Source: Combretum micranthum (lineage: Eukaryota > Streptophyta > Magnoliopsida > Myrtales > Combretaceae). From it: a stretch of 64,000 nt of DNA. The stretch is taken from contig JAMXBD010004307.1 of assembly GCA_024138025.1 (NCBI GenBank), positions 1 through 64,000 of the forward strand, given 5' to 3'. The translations under genes were made by a program, and so were the position numbers. The notes beneath the pieces are model-generated. The model was given only the letters and a program-made list of their open reading frames with translations. It was not told the DNA's origin and ran no database searches. Positions 48,560 to 61,100 of this stretch are shown piece by piece; positions within the stretch are counted from its first letter, which is position 1, and every line of letters begins with the position of its first letter.

Positions 48560-51500
48560 AAGAAGAAGCATGGGTGGTTTCGGGGGGGTTGGGGTTTAGA
48601 GAGAGAGAGAGAGAGAGTAAAATAAAAAAAAAGAAGATAAAAATGACAATTAGGACATAGAAATGATTCTTTTTAATCGTGTTTCCTTTCCACATTAGCA
48701 AGTCGCCAAAGCAATTATCGAATTCTAGCTGTCATGCCCCGAAAGGTACCCTAAACTTGGCAGTCCGGCGTACACAATATTAAAGCCTAGGAATGACCGC
48801 CTTAGTCATGCGAAGGCTTCCATACTATGTACAAGGCGTTTAACACATGGAGGAGACACATCAGAGTAATACATTTTATATTGGTACAACTTGAATAACA
48901 ATGTAAATGAAATACACTTCACTATACTTCAAATTACAATTCACAAAAGATTTCACTACATAAAACTATTATAAAGTAAATCATAAAACCCAGCTAATAA
49001 CTTCAAGTATTCATACTTCTCGCCGGAATCCCGAAGTCATTCCCGGCTCCAACCATCTTGGTCCCCAGTTAGCATTCTTGAGATAACCTGTTCATTCAAA
49101 CATCTATTAGGGTATAAGCTACACTAGCTTAGTGAGAATTCCCCTAATTTCGTACCATAACAAGCAAGTTATAAATCAACCATATGCTATGCATGAACAA
49201 ACACATGAGCAGACAATTATGTATGGGCACCCGGAACCCACACATAGAATGGATTTACGCCCTCCGTATCTTGGGTTAGGGATGGTATTGAAAGTCTAAA
49301 CGACCGCTGCTAGTCCTCGAGCCCTCGTCATAGCATTCGACTCTGCTAGGCTCACCCATGGAATGCATCCCGATGTGCCTTAGTTCCCTATGAATGAGCT
49401 CTGGCATCGGGTCTCATTATCCAAACGAGTCTTCGGACCACACCGATCGACCTGCATAGGAGTAGCACGCTACCAAATGCAACATGTCCAATGCGGTGCA
49501 TGACTAATTTAAATTTTTGCTTAGGTTAAAATATTCATACATTCTTTAGAGTGACCAACCAATATCACACACATAACAGAAGTAATATGAATAGTGCAGT
49601 TATCCAATCGAATCATGGTTTCGATATGCTTTAGTATTCTTTGGCATACATACATCAAAGTCTCATCATCTATCCCATCCCCATTTATATTGATTTTTAT
49701 TTTGTTCCTATAATTCTAATGCATCTAGCTACAAGCACAAACAAGGTAACAAAATAAGAAGAAGACTCATTCGGCCATTGGATCACCGGTCTCTTAGTAA
49801 AAGTAATCCGGTGGTAGAAAATCGTTGATTTCGGGGTCCCTAAAAAGGAGGAAATACCGTAATAAGTATTTCATCACTTAACTAATCCAAACTATCTTAT
49901 ACAAACTATCAAATTCGTAATTCTAGTCCTAAGCGGGAATTCCAACTTAAAACGGCCATAACTTGGTCGTTTCAACTTGGAATTTAGCAAATTATATATC
50001 GATCTCTATCTACTTCGAAAGATCTATCTAATTCTAATATCATATTTAAGTTTTGAAAATATTTAGGTCACGAAACAGAGGGATCAGATCTGATCAGTAA
50101 CGATCTCTATTTCTGAAAAATAGTTTTGTAATTACTTGAAATGTTCCTATTTGATAATTCAAGAATACATGAAATATGAATGATTTCCTAACATTAATTA
50201 CATGTGATGAGTTTAATGTATGCATGATCTTGATGATTTTTTCTAAAAAAAAAAAATTTATAACTTTTTATTTTGCAAGACCATAATAACAACTACTTAT
50301 GAAAAATTTAGTTTTCTAACTTTGATATCACACTAGTGTTTTGGAATTCATTTTTAGGAATTTCTAGTTATCTTAGTTAAAATTGAGTCTTCATAACAAT
50401 ACTACCTAAGGCCTTCATTTTTACATAAAAATTTGCATTTTGCACTTTGCAAATATGTTTTCAAATAGGATTTACTCAAAAATCCGAATTTTTAGAAAGC
50501 CACTTTTTGAATGATTCATTTGGGAAAAACTGGTTTAATGCATTAAAATTTAAGACTTTACTATAACTACTACTTAAGGACTTCATTTAATACATAAAAC
50601 TTTTATTTTGAACTTGGGATAATAGGTGTTCTCATGGGCATCATCCAAAGTTACGAATTTTACAAGTTGACTACTAACTCAAAATTTTCCATCTTGATTT
50701 TACTTCTTGTTTTACACATTAATCTCATCAAAACTCATTTCAACTTGTAAAAATCACTACTTAATGATACCTATTATCTATACCCTTCATTTTTCACATA
50801 AAACATGAGTTTTGGAGTTGATAAATGAGTTTTCAAAATTGGTCTTGGTTGAGATCCGAATTTACCAAATTTATTTTTGGACATATCTTTAGATAAAATC
50901 CATCGAAACTTAGGAAAAATCATCCTTTACATATCCTATCTTAAGAGCCTTCCATTTCTTGAATAAAATCTTCATTTTTGAGTTGTAAAATATGTTTTTA
51001 AACTATGCCTTGGCCAAAATCCGAAAATGAGATTTTTATTTTGAAAATAACTTTTGAAAATCACCTTTGATTCTTGTAAAAAGAAGTCTTGATGATATAC
51101 ATCCACTAAACCTTCATTTTCTCAACTAAAACTCCCATTTTGAGACTTGGAAGAGGGTTTTTAAATATAGGTTTTGTTAAGATATGAATTTTACTATTTT
51201 TATACAAGTTCAAATCTAAGATCTACACATAATATAAACATGAATATAAAAGAAATGCATAGTACTGAACTATAAACTCATAGATCTAAACATAAACATA
51301 ATCAAAGCTGCATAAAAAGATAGATCTACAAAATATAATTATTTCTAGCAAGAAAATAATAATAATACAAGAGAATAATCATGGAGAAGAGGAGTGTTTC
51401 ATTTTGGCATCATCATCCTTAGCTTTTAAGCTTATGGAAGGTCATTTGATGCATGAAACTCTCACTATAATTTACCTATATCCTCTATGGAAGCTTTGGA

Positions 51501-53314
51501 CAAGAGTTTTATCCAAGAATCTTGAAGAAATATGTGTGGGAGCTCAAAGAAAGAATGAGGGCAGCAGGGCTTTCTTGTGAGAACAAAAGAAAATGAAGAA
51601 AGAAAGAGAGGAAAAGTGTAAAGAATGACAAAGGGTTAAAGGTGCAAATGAAAGAGAGAGATGGAATGAGTTAAAGACTCCTTAAATGAAGTAGAAAAAA
51701 AAAAAAAAATGGGCAGCCACAAATCCTCTATAGCTGGCGTGAAAGTGAAAGAGAGAGGGAAAGGAAGTTGGTTTGTTTTTGGAGTTGAAATTGAAATGTG
51801 TAATTAATGTGTGAGTGTAACTTCTTGAAGAAGGATTTAAAATAGGTTTATTTAATTAATTTGGGGGAATTTCAAGGGACAAAAGGCAGCAACAAGAAGT
51901 CAAAATCTTCCATGAAGTGATATAATGAAGTGTAGAAAGATTGAAGTGAAAAAGAAATGATGTGTGAAAGATGTACTTAAAGGTATGTGTTGTAAGAGTA
52001 CTTTCTTAATAAAATAAATAAAAATAAAAATAATTAGAAAATTCATTCCAAATATTTGTAGCAGATTTTTCATTATTAAATTAATATAATTTATTTCTTT
52101 ATTTTAGTGAATTATCAAATAAGTTACCGATATGATCAAAATACGCAAATATAAGTTATAAATGATATTTTTATAATCTGAAAAATTATAAAAAAATATT
52201 TTATGAAAATAAAAATATTTTTCAAATATTAAATTAATTTATTTTATTTTTAGTATCGGGTCTTAAACATAATTTGATCTCGTATAAACTCAAAACAAAC
52301 TAAATTTGGAAAAACAAAATTTTCTATGATATATAAAATATTTATCTAAAAATATAAGGGTTTATAAAATAATAAAATTTTGTAATGAATAGTAGTGAAT
52401 AGTACCAAAAGACTAGTTAATTACCGATAGTAATGAAATACGATATAATTACAAAAATCAAATATTTCTAGTTATTGAAAAATATAAAATTGATATTTTA
52501 GAAATCCTTATGAAAATACTAGTCTAATGGTATTAATGGTATATTTTTATATCTTGAGCCTCGGGACATGCTTTTCGAAGTCTATATCCGAATGAGTTCG
52601 AAATAAGTCAAAAATTTACTAATCTGATATTTTTAAGCGACCTTATATTATTACGAGCTACATTACACACTTAAACCACACCTCGGCCTCTAGGGCTAAG
52701 AGTGCGGGATTGCCGGACTTAGACTACTATATTCCACTTAGGGTTCCCGGATGATTTTCCGGTTTAGATCTTTGCCAATTTGGAAACTGATGTTTTATGT
52801 TGATACAACATTTTTAATTTGAGAAATTTATTTTAAATTTTATTTTTGTAAGTATTTAATATCTCTCAAAGTTTTCTGAATTCTTGAATTGAGTTTTATT
52901 TCCAAAGGTTTATCACTATTTACTTTTTAATAATTTGTTTTTGAATTCTATATTAGCTGATTTTACAATTCAGAGTTAAGTATGGCATTTGTTGTACGTA
53001 GTGGTTTTGAATTTGAAGACTGTTGAGTTCTTATTTTATTTTTTAAGGAATCTCATTTTCTCCAGATTAAGAAATTTTTAGATTCGTTCGTGATTTAGGC
53101 TAGTCAAAGTTTAATTTTAATTTGGAGTCATTTTTAGGGTTTATTTTTAAAGTTCATTTTGGAATTATTTACTGGAATTTTCCGGGGGTTACACTAGCCA
53201 TGAAAATGATGCATGCAACATTTACAAAGTTTGGGTACCTTTGTGAGATGAACTTTTTTTAAGTATAATGCTGTTATGAAGCAAAAAGTTTAGATATCAC
53301 CAGTAAAACTTACC
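48560..53314 (-). repeat. Dispersed repeat D, copy 2, split by a solo LTR
   Basis: Segments 53314-53199 and 48729-48560 (minus) join to match copy 1 at 28,889-29,190. The 4.46-kb family B solo LTR interrupts it between them. The polypyrimidine end corresponds to plus-strand (GA)n at 48598-48617 and GGGGGGGTTGGGG. Confidence 0.65.
48730..53193 (-). repeat. Family B solo LTR (4.46 kb), TSD CTAGC
   Basis: The minus strand runs TGTAACCCCCGGAAAATTCC..CATGACA. Perfect flanks CTAGC lie at 48725-48729 and 53194-53198. It is the full-length reference for family B. It shares with family A the terminal CCCCGAAAGGTACCCTAAAC-type end (plus view), the terminal hairpin, GCTTAGTGAGAA, TTTACGCCCTCC and the core block (stem 49947-49954 / 49968-49975). 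It has no coding content. Confidence 0.95.
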
Positions 53315-53339
53315 CCTAAATTATCACCAAAAAGAAAAG

Positions 53340-53865
53340 CCGAAGGAGGTGAAGGTAGTATATGGGGACATTGAGGAGTGTTTGTTATGACAAGAAGTTA
53401 GGGAAGCAAATTGTTTGTGAAAGGGTTGAGGGGACTAAAAAGGTTATTACATCGGATGAGGTGAATGTCGTTGAAGAAGATAAGAACAAATTGGTAGAGT
53501 GGGAGGCAAAAGTTGATACACATAAAAAGGTTATTGACTAATGATGATTCACCATGATTAGATAGGTAGGTGATTGAAACAATAGATGAGAAGAAAATAA
53601 CTAAGACTTATGGAAAAAATGTATTAGAGATAGATGGAAAGTCTTAAATTATGAAAACCATGGAGAAAGAAGATTTGAAGCTTATAGGATAGGTAGTTGT
53701 AGATGTTAAAGAGACGATAGAGAAAAACTTTGTGCTGATCATAGTGGATAAGGAAAGACTTTCTATTATGGATTATTCTCAGAGTGATTGTAGTGAAATC
53801 TTATTTTATGCGTTTGAACAATATCATAAATTACTACACAAACACAAGAGTAGAATCCATGGTTT
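53340..53865 (+). pseudogene. Decayed coding-like stretch, unrecognised
   Basis: The stretch is purine-rich, unlike the AT-rich flanks. One frame reads KLGKQIVCERVEGTKKVITS and continues about 28 residues to a TAA near 53,541; further pieces include IEKNFVLIIVDKERLSIMDY. Several stops break it. I do not recognise the family. It could be a gene fragment or part of a retroelement polyprotein. Confidence 0.3.
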
Positions 53866-53947
53866 TTAACCATTGCAACACTTTTGTAATCATTTTATTA
53901 CTTTTGCATTTGGGTTTAAAGGTTTACATTGATATAGCACTTGACGG

Positions 53948-54130
53948 ATGAAGAAACACAGGTTACTAATGACATTCAAAACGTGGAAGATTTATTACAA
54001 CATTGGTGTGCTTTTCTTTTGCAGATTTACATTTGATCTAAGTGGATACACTTTTGAAGATTCAGGAACGAATCTTTTTCAATCCTATAGTGATGACATG
54101 AACCAAATTAGGCAAAAAAAAAAAAAATGA
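53948..54130 (+). pseudogene. Possible C-terminal remnant of a Ty3 polyprotein
   Basis: A 60-codon ORF ends with DSGTNLFQSYSDDMNQI. This resembles the SRTNLFQ-type tail that, from memory, follows the integrase in some plant Ty3 elements, next to a purine run. No other domain is left. Confidence 0.3.
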
Positions 54131-55380
54131 AGATATATATGGTCTAATAAGCCAAATTAATTCCATATGATATTAATGTGTTACCATCCTATTCTTTTAT
54201 TCTAGATATTTTAGGATTTTTATATTTTTAAATATGTAACTTTCCTATTTTTCTTCTAGATATTTTAGGATTGAGTCATGTTTTTCAAGTGTCTTATTTT
54301 TATTTGGTATTTTATTGTTTGTTCAATTTGTCAAGATTGTGTCTCGTTATTTTAATAATAGAGTTTTGAGTGATATTTTCTTTGTGAAACTTGTGGAATC
54401 TTGTGATTTAAATATTGAGTGATATCTCTCTTTATTTGTTAGATTAAGGTGAATGCGTTGATTGAAATGGTGATTCTTTTAACACTCCTGATTGATTTAT
54501 AATTCGGTGTCTCTATCGAATTTTAATTTGGATCAAAAGCTAATGTGTTTTTACATTCATGGCAAATTCATGTCTTAATTTTATATCTATTTGAATAAAT
54601 AAAAAAAAAAACAAGAAAAATCGGTTTTCACATTAAATTGGTAACTTGTCAAGCATGCACCAGTTTGGTGTCCGAGTTATAAGGATCTCGAATCATGGTT
54701 AATTTTAATAATGGGATGCAAAAGGTATTAGTTTTCCCTTGAATCAAAATCAAAAGGACCTTTTATGGTAACATGTTGTAAAGCAATAAGTTGGGAAATA
54801 GAAATGCTTTCCACTAAATCAGTAGGTTTAAAACTTAAGTGCCATGAAATCGGTTTATATAATAATTTTAACTAGTAATTCTAATCTAAAAATCTATAAA
54901 TAATTGGTAGTGGATCTACAATTGCCTAATGTTCTTAACTCCTTTTTTTGGACAAGCAAAACAAAAAAAAAAAAATGACAAACTTGTTATACAACCTAGA
55001 AACACATAACCGCCCATTGAATCTATCCTGAGTCTCTTAGATGCGGGATGGTGAGGATAAGCAAATCTACCAATTACGAAACAAGGAGTGACATTAATCA
55101 GCATAGCTAAACTGTTGATTTGCATGGTGGATTTGCTTTGTCCTATAAGTATCAATCTGCCCCTCCAAGAAATAGGCTAGAAAAAGGAAGCTGTCAATGC
55201 CCAAACAAGTTGGGCATGGATCTAGGGAGTTTATTCTCAAAACAATCCATCAACACCTGTATTCCTAAAGATCTAAACTTTTCATTTGAAAAGTGCTAAA
55301 TATATGAGTCATCACTCACCACTATTGAACAGGTGCTATAATAAAAAGAAAAAAAAAACGAAAAAAAGAGTAAATCACAT
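54131..55380. other. Spacer, nothing assigned
   Basis: AT-rich. The repeated phrase TCTAGATATTTTAGGATT occurs at about 54,203 and 54,256. A short hairpin ATGCCCAA / TTGGGCAT lies at 55197-55204 / 55210-55217. No gene seen. Confidence 0.4.
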
Positions 55381-55475
55381 TTGGTATGCTGGAATGGAAT
55401 GGAATGGAATTAGAAACAAAATGACCATTTATTAAGAATATACATGCAATTATATATGGAAATCCCATCCTGTTA

Positions 55476-55540
55476 AAGGTGGAATACAATTCCACCTTAA
55501 AGTCAGAATTAACAATTCGAAGGAATCACGATTCTGACTT
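55476..55540. repeat. Two adjacent perfect hairpins
   Basis: AAGGTGGAAT (55476-55485) pairs with 55489-55498, and AAGTCAGAAT (55500-55509) pairs with 55531-55540. They lie just right of a (GGAAT)3 tract (about 55,382-55,399). This may be a foldback MITE or part of a copia LTR. Confidence 0.6.
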
Positions 55541-55543
55541 CTT

Positions 55544-55873
55544 AAATTGAATCCAAAAGTGGAAATGAGAACGAGACCCATAATAGTTTCATTTTGATTG
55601 AATAATTCCATGATTAAAATCAATATATTTTGTGGAAATGTACCTTGATCCATGATCTTCATTAAATCTTTTATGACCTTTATGATTAATTAGTTTTCTC
55701 ATCCTTTCTTCCTTTCTTTTTAATTTATTCTTTGAGGGTAAAGAATGTTAAGGGAATTAAAGCCTTATAACCTTAATTACTTGTAACCCAACAACCATCA
55801 CATTGGGTTCATTCTTATTAGAGTTATCCCATAAATCACATGGGACACTATTGATTATTAAAATAATCTAACA
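55544..55873 (-). repeat. Copia LTR fragment (3' LTR, minus), left limit unknown
   Basis: The minus-strand LTR start TGTTAGATTATTTTAATAAT ends at plus 55873, downstream of a copia RNase H relic on the same strand. The other LTR end was not found; the left coordinate given is only a guess and the hairpins to the left may belong to it. Confidence 0.4.
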
Positions 55874-56240
55874 ATCTCATACTTCGTGACTTGATGATTC
55901 AACAACCATAAGTGTGCATCATTCATTGAACATATCAAGTCATCATCCTTAAATGTATTAAGTTAATCGGATCATGATGGTCCTAAATTATTTTGTCAAT
56001 ATGATTCCTTCCATGTATGACATAATTAACTCAACCCATATAACCTTAATGAAGAAGTATTATAACATGTATCACCATTCAGGGATATAGTTTGTTGTCG
56101 CATATAATAATATATGTACATAGCTGTAACATGAGTAAAAATTAAATTAGCAAAAACATAACTTTAATTAAATTCATAAAGTGTCATAGTAAAGTGAGCT
56201 AACAACCACACACAAACACACACATATAAAAAGTACTTTT

Positions 56241-56362
56241 CCATATTTCCCATCCTTTCAACATGGCTAGAAATTTTTTGGGTTGCAAACCCTTTGTTAG
56301 TGGATCCGTTATCATTAGATTAGTTCCTATATGCTCAATAGGAACTTCTGCTTTTGCACTTC
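56241..56362 (-). pseudogene. Ty1/copia polyprotein C-terminus (RNase H end)
   Basis: The minus strand encodes VPIEHIGTNLMITDPLTKGL and then QPKKFLAMLKGWEIW. This matches the conserved end of copia RNase H (IEHI.T..M.ADPLTKGL). Further upstream pieces up to about 56,520 look related but are frameshifted. The following 370 bp lead to the LTR start at 55873. Confidence 0.75.
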
Positions 56363-56639
56363 TTATCTAACAGACAAGTATTTTTTAAATTTTACTCTTC
56401 ATCTCGCTTAAAAAACATTAGATCATAACCAATAGCAAAATGTATCATATAACCTTGCAAATGTTGCGTTTCACCCTCATTTTGTGCATCGGTAATAATC
56501 CTTTGAGCCAAGTTCATCAACTCTTTAACTCTGGAACAAGTTATCGGATTGTATGAACCATGATTCCTATCAAGTTACGAATATGTTTATGGAAGTGTTC
56601 AAAGTAATGTTGGACTTAGAAATATGGAAATTTTAACGA

Positions 56640-56985
56640 AAATAATGTTTTTTCCTATAAGTATATGACAAATACATGACCCCATGTTCTTGGTCGTGTA
56701 CCTCTCTATGGTTAGATAACATTTTTCTAGATATGCACAGCTAATACATGGGCTCATATATTCGACCATGTTTCTTTTTGTGCTTTCAATGAGAAAGGGA
56801 CTTGAAAAAAATACGGCTTATACACAACCTCATGTTCCTAGTCATATTCCTCTCAGTGATTTAACATTTTATGCCTTGAAAAAAAAACACTAAGAGAATA
56901 CAAGGTTCTATTCTACCCATGTTCCCCTTGTGTACTGCTCATGTATTTCCCTATGGAACTTTTCATGACCTATTTTCTCCACCTA
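56640..56985. repeat. Imperfect ~80-bp tandem array
   Basis: Units at about 56671, 56753, 56819 and 56897 contain ATACATGACCCCATGTTC-like near-palindromes followed by T/C-rich spacers. The period and layout resemble the array at 46,231-46,615. Confidence 0.5.
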
Positions 56986-56990
56986 TGTCA

Positions 56991-58092
56991 TGTTGAACTT
57001 AAGTGTTTAATATGAATTTTGATGAGACAATATAATGCACAAGTAACCATTTATTTGTTGTAAACTATACTTAATTAGTCATGAATATACATGTGTGTAT
57101 GTGTTTGTGTTTTGTGTATGTCTGTGGAGGTTTTCTCTAGATTTTTAAACAGAACAAGAGTCAAGAGAAAAACTAAACAAGTATTTAAATGTACGACAAA
57201 GCAAATAAGCTTTTAGACTTGTCAATGGTCAAGTTGAGGTTCAAGTTTAAGGCTCGTCACATCAGAATTTAGGGCTTGACACGCCTAAAACCAAAGACTT
57301 GACAAAATCAAATGTTATAGTCATTATCGATGGTCAAATTTAGGCATCGATATATCAAGAGTTAATGCTCGACATTCATTTTTTGAAGCTTGATAAAACA
57401 CGCATAAGAAGCTATCGATGGCAAAATCTAAGTGCGATGAAGTGAGGCGTGAAGCTATTTATGGTGCAACGGCTTAAAGTCAGAGGGTATTGTGGAAAGA
57501 AAAAGAGCCGTTGGAGTACATTTAATGCTTGGCAGGTTATAGACGTTGTGTCTAATGGACTTTTGAATTTCAAAGGCTATTTATACACAAAATCCTTGAG
57601 ATCAACAAGAAGAATGAAGTGCTAAACTATTTTACGAGCGTATTAACTACGATCAAACAAATTCCTTTTCTTTGTTTTCTTGTACATAATATTTGCAAAT
57701 TATTAAGAGAGAGAAAATACACTTTAGTGCTTAGTTAATATTTGTTACTATTTCTTTTAGAGTACTTAGAGAGAGAGAGAAAATTTTTATTTCCTCTAGG
57801 TGTAATATTCCTCGTCTCGAGCCAACTTTTGAAATTAATTGAAGCGGTGGTAAAGACCTCGAAAGATGCATTTGGTGGACCATGGAAAGTAGGTAAAGTG
57901 CCAAACTCTATGTTATATTTATGGCTTGATTTTCTCTATCGTTCTCTTTTATTTTATACATTCTATTTCTTGATTATTTAATCCACTGCAAATCCTTTAT
58001 TTTTAATCTGTGATTTTAAAAATTAATTATTTCAAGATTTTGGGAAAATACTCAATTCACCCTCCCTCTTGAATATTCTTAATGTATTTTCA
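56991..58092 (+). repeat. Ty1/copia 5' LTR (1.10 kb)
   Basis: Runs from TGTTGAACTTAAGTG to ATGTATTTTCA and is followed directly by a Met-type primer site. A TATA-like TATTTATA occurs near 57,577. The CAATTCACCCTCCCTCTT-like tail is typical of plant copia LTRs as I know them. Orientation is opposite to the copia relic on its left. Confidence 0.75.
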
Positions 58093-58094
58093 AT

Positions 58095-58106
58095 TGGTAT
58101 CAGAGC
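58095..58106 (+). other. Primer-binding site of the copia element (initiator-Met type)
   Basis: TGGTATCAGAGC two bases after the LTR end. The copia element is then cut by the family A insertion at 58120. Confidence 0.85.
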
Positions 58107-58119
58107 CAATCTCTATTAT

Positions 58120-61100
58120 TGTAAACCCTTAAATTTTCGGAATCAGTTTAGCATAAAAACCCTAACCGGAAGTCAAACGAAGCCCTAAAGGTCAACGAAA
58201 CCCTAGTTTACCGTGTCAATCTAAATCCGGCATTGCCGTTTTCTTTGGCCCGGAAAAACGAAGTTGGGTTAATTAGCTCAAATAGTCCGTAATAACCATA
58301 GGTTTTATAAAAGTTTCAGTTTCGTGAATTTCGGATGTCCTTCGAACCCGATCGGACACAGTTCTCGAAAAACGTGTCCGGAAGCCCGGACTAATAAAAA
58401 TATTCCGAATACCGTTAGACTCGTAAAAATATAAGTTTTCCAAAAATATCAATTTCATAATTTTTCGGTAAGTCAAAAAACAGATATAGCTATTATACGC
58501 GTACTTTCTTACTACCGGTACTTTAATTGTCATATCTACTTTACATTACACTATTCATTACTATTCTACACTATTCTTTTATCTCTACTTTTTCTTACAC
58601 CTACTCTTACACTCTACATAACCTATTATCTTAACTTTTTACCTTTCCCATAACTTTATATCACATCTACCTTACTTATTACATCTTTTATTTAACAAAA
58701 TACAAAAATTAAATCACTCCCTCTCTCCTCCAAATGTGGCCGGCACACTCTCTCTCTCCTCCCTCTCCATTTGTTTTATTTTGCATTTATTTTATTCATC
58801 CAAAAAATCACTCCCCATTTTCCTATAAATACCCCCCTCCTCTTTCACTTCTTTCACACCACTTCTACACTAAAATTACTCTCTCAAAATCTCTCTAGAA
58901 TTTTTCTTCAAGAAGTTCTTCAAGAAGTCCTCTTTAGGCTCATCTTCTTTAGGTAAAAGTTCTTCAAGAAGTCTCCATGTTCATCTACTTAGTATGAGCT
59001 TAGTGTATGTTTTCCAAAACCATGAAGGTTAAGAAAGCAACATTAGATTCATACTTTGTTTTTGTTCATAATATCAATTTCTTTATGTTCCTATATGTTC
59101 CTTATATTTCCTTTATGATCTTTATATTTCTTTTATGTTCATAACTATCTACTATATCTAACTAACTAATACATATTCTTTAGAGCATATAAGCTCATAA
59201 TCTTGCAATTTATTTACCTTTCATGCAATTTATTTACTTCAATGCAATTTATTTATTTCAAGTTGTTCTTAAGACTAGTCTCAGTCTTAGACTTGTCCTA
59301 ATCAAGTCAAAACAAGTTTTCTTCTTTCATTTTATTTCTTTATGGGACTAGTTTATTTCTTAGTCCCGGGAGCCTTGAAAAAGCTAAGACTCCAATACTT
59401 GATTTTATTATTTATGCTTTATGTTACTTTGTTTATTATTATTCTCATAACCATGTTCATGTAGAATGTTGTCCAAAAGTTTTATTTTCTAAAGATAATG
59501 AAATAAAAGAAGACTTTTTGTCACTTAGGAATAAGTTTATGTAAAGTATAAAATCAACACAAAACAAACTCATTTCTTTTCATGTTATCAAAAAGAGAAC
59601 TCACAATAATTTTATAAACCACTTTTGCTTTACAAAGATACTTATTATTTCCACCTTGTTTTTCAAAAGGAGATGTTTTTGTTAAAATGGTTCTTTTCAT
59701 AAAAAGAAAATAAGATGGATGACTTAGGAAATTTCTAAGTAAAGACCTTTACAAACTAAATAGGCAAAGAAAATTTATTTGAAAATAATAAAGTTATTTC
59801 TTTTCAAGTTACAAGAAAAAGTTAATAAGATTATGGAAATTAGTTTTTCTACAAAAAGTCCTTAATTGTTCCACTTGTTTTTATAAGGAAACCAAATTTT
59901 CATGCATGAGTAATTGTTTTTGGAAATGGAGACATGAGAAAAAGAATGAGAAATATCAAGTAAAGATTTTTGCCAAAATAAGTAAACAAAGAATTTACAC
60001 AAGAAAATAAGGAAAAGCATATTTTCTAGAAAAACTTCAAAAATATTATTAGTGTAACTTAGGAAGTAAAAATTTTATTTTCAAAAAGTCACTTAGAAAA
60101 AGATAAATAAAACCAACATAAACATTTTTAGAAAACAAAATAAACAAGGTTCATTTCAAAGAAATTCACAAAAACAATTTCCGAAAAGCTTCAAACCGAC
60201 ATTGTTTTACTTAAGAAAAATAATTTGGACAACAAGACACTTGAGCATGCTTAAATATGAGTTAATAGTATAAAAAGAGAATTTTTCAACTATATAGATA
60301 ACTAAGTATTTATCAAACAAATTTTGATTTCTTGAACCAAAGTTGTTTTTACTTGAAAATCCGTGGTGAATTTTGTCACCAGTTTTTCGGAGCCTATATG
60401 GCTTTGTTTGTGGGAAATAATTTTAGAAATGGGTAGATCTTTTCGAGTAGATAGAAATCGGTATATTATATGCGCGATTCCGAGTTAAAATGACCAAGTT
60501 ATGGCCATTTTAAGTTGGAACATTCTTCCATACGAACTTTAACGTTCTTTGACATTGTTTTGTCAAAATTCAAGAAGATCTTCAAGAAAAACTCATTATG
60601 GGTATTTCTTTGGTTAGGTGACCCCGAGGAAGGATTCTTCACCCCGAGACTATTACGATTAGTGGAGTGTGAACGACTCATCCGCTTAGAGAATAGACGA
60701 CAATGGCATCGTGAGTTTATTTCCATTAAATGCTACACTTGTTGTGCTTGTAAATTAGTTGCACTAGAGTTAGGAAAAGATAAACCGATATGCATGTAAA
60801 ATAATTCCTTGAAAGAATTCTAAGAATATCGAAGCCCGAATTGTTCTAAGTGATTGTTTTAGTATAATATTGATTTGTGTGAAATTCCTTGATCACCATA
60901 AAGTTGAAAATAATTATGTTATGACTTTATAAATTAATGAACTCATGCATACCACGAAGTGAGTCACATTACATGGTGGGATATTATCCTTGGGTGAGAA
61001 GGATAGTAGGCTCATGTCGAAAGCAACACTTGGCGGAAGATCCGAAAGCGATTGCTTGGCGGCTTAATGGAATATGCTTGGCGGTTGATCCGAAAGCAAG

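Noticed and set aside
55382..55399. GGAAT satellite
   Set aside because: Only about three units; too short to be a satellite array.
58095..58106. tRNA gene fragment
   Set aside because: TGGTATCAGAGC is a retroelement primer site beside an LTR end; there is no tRNA cloverleaf around it or around 61796.
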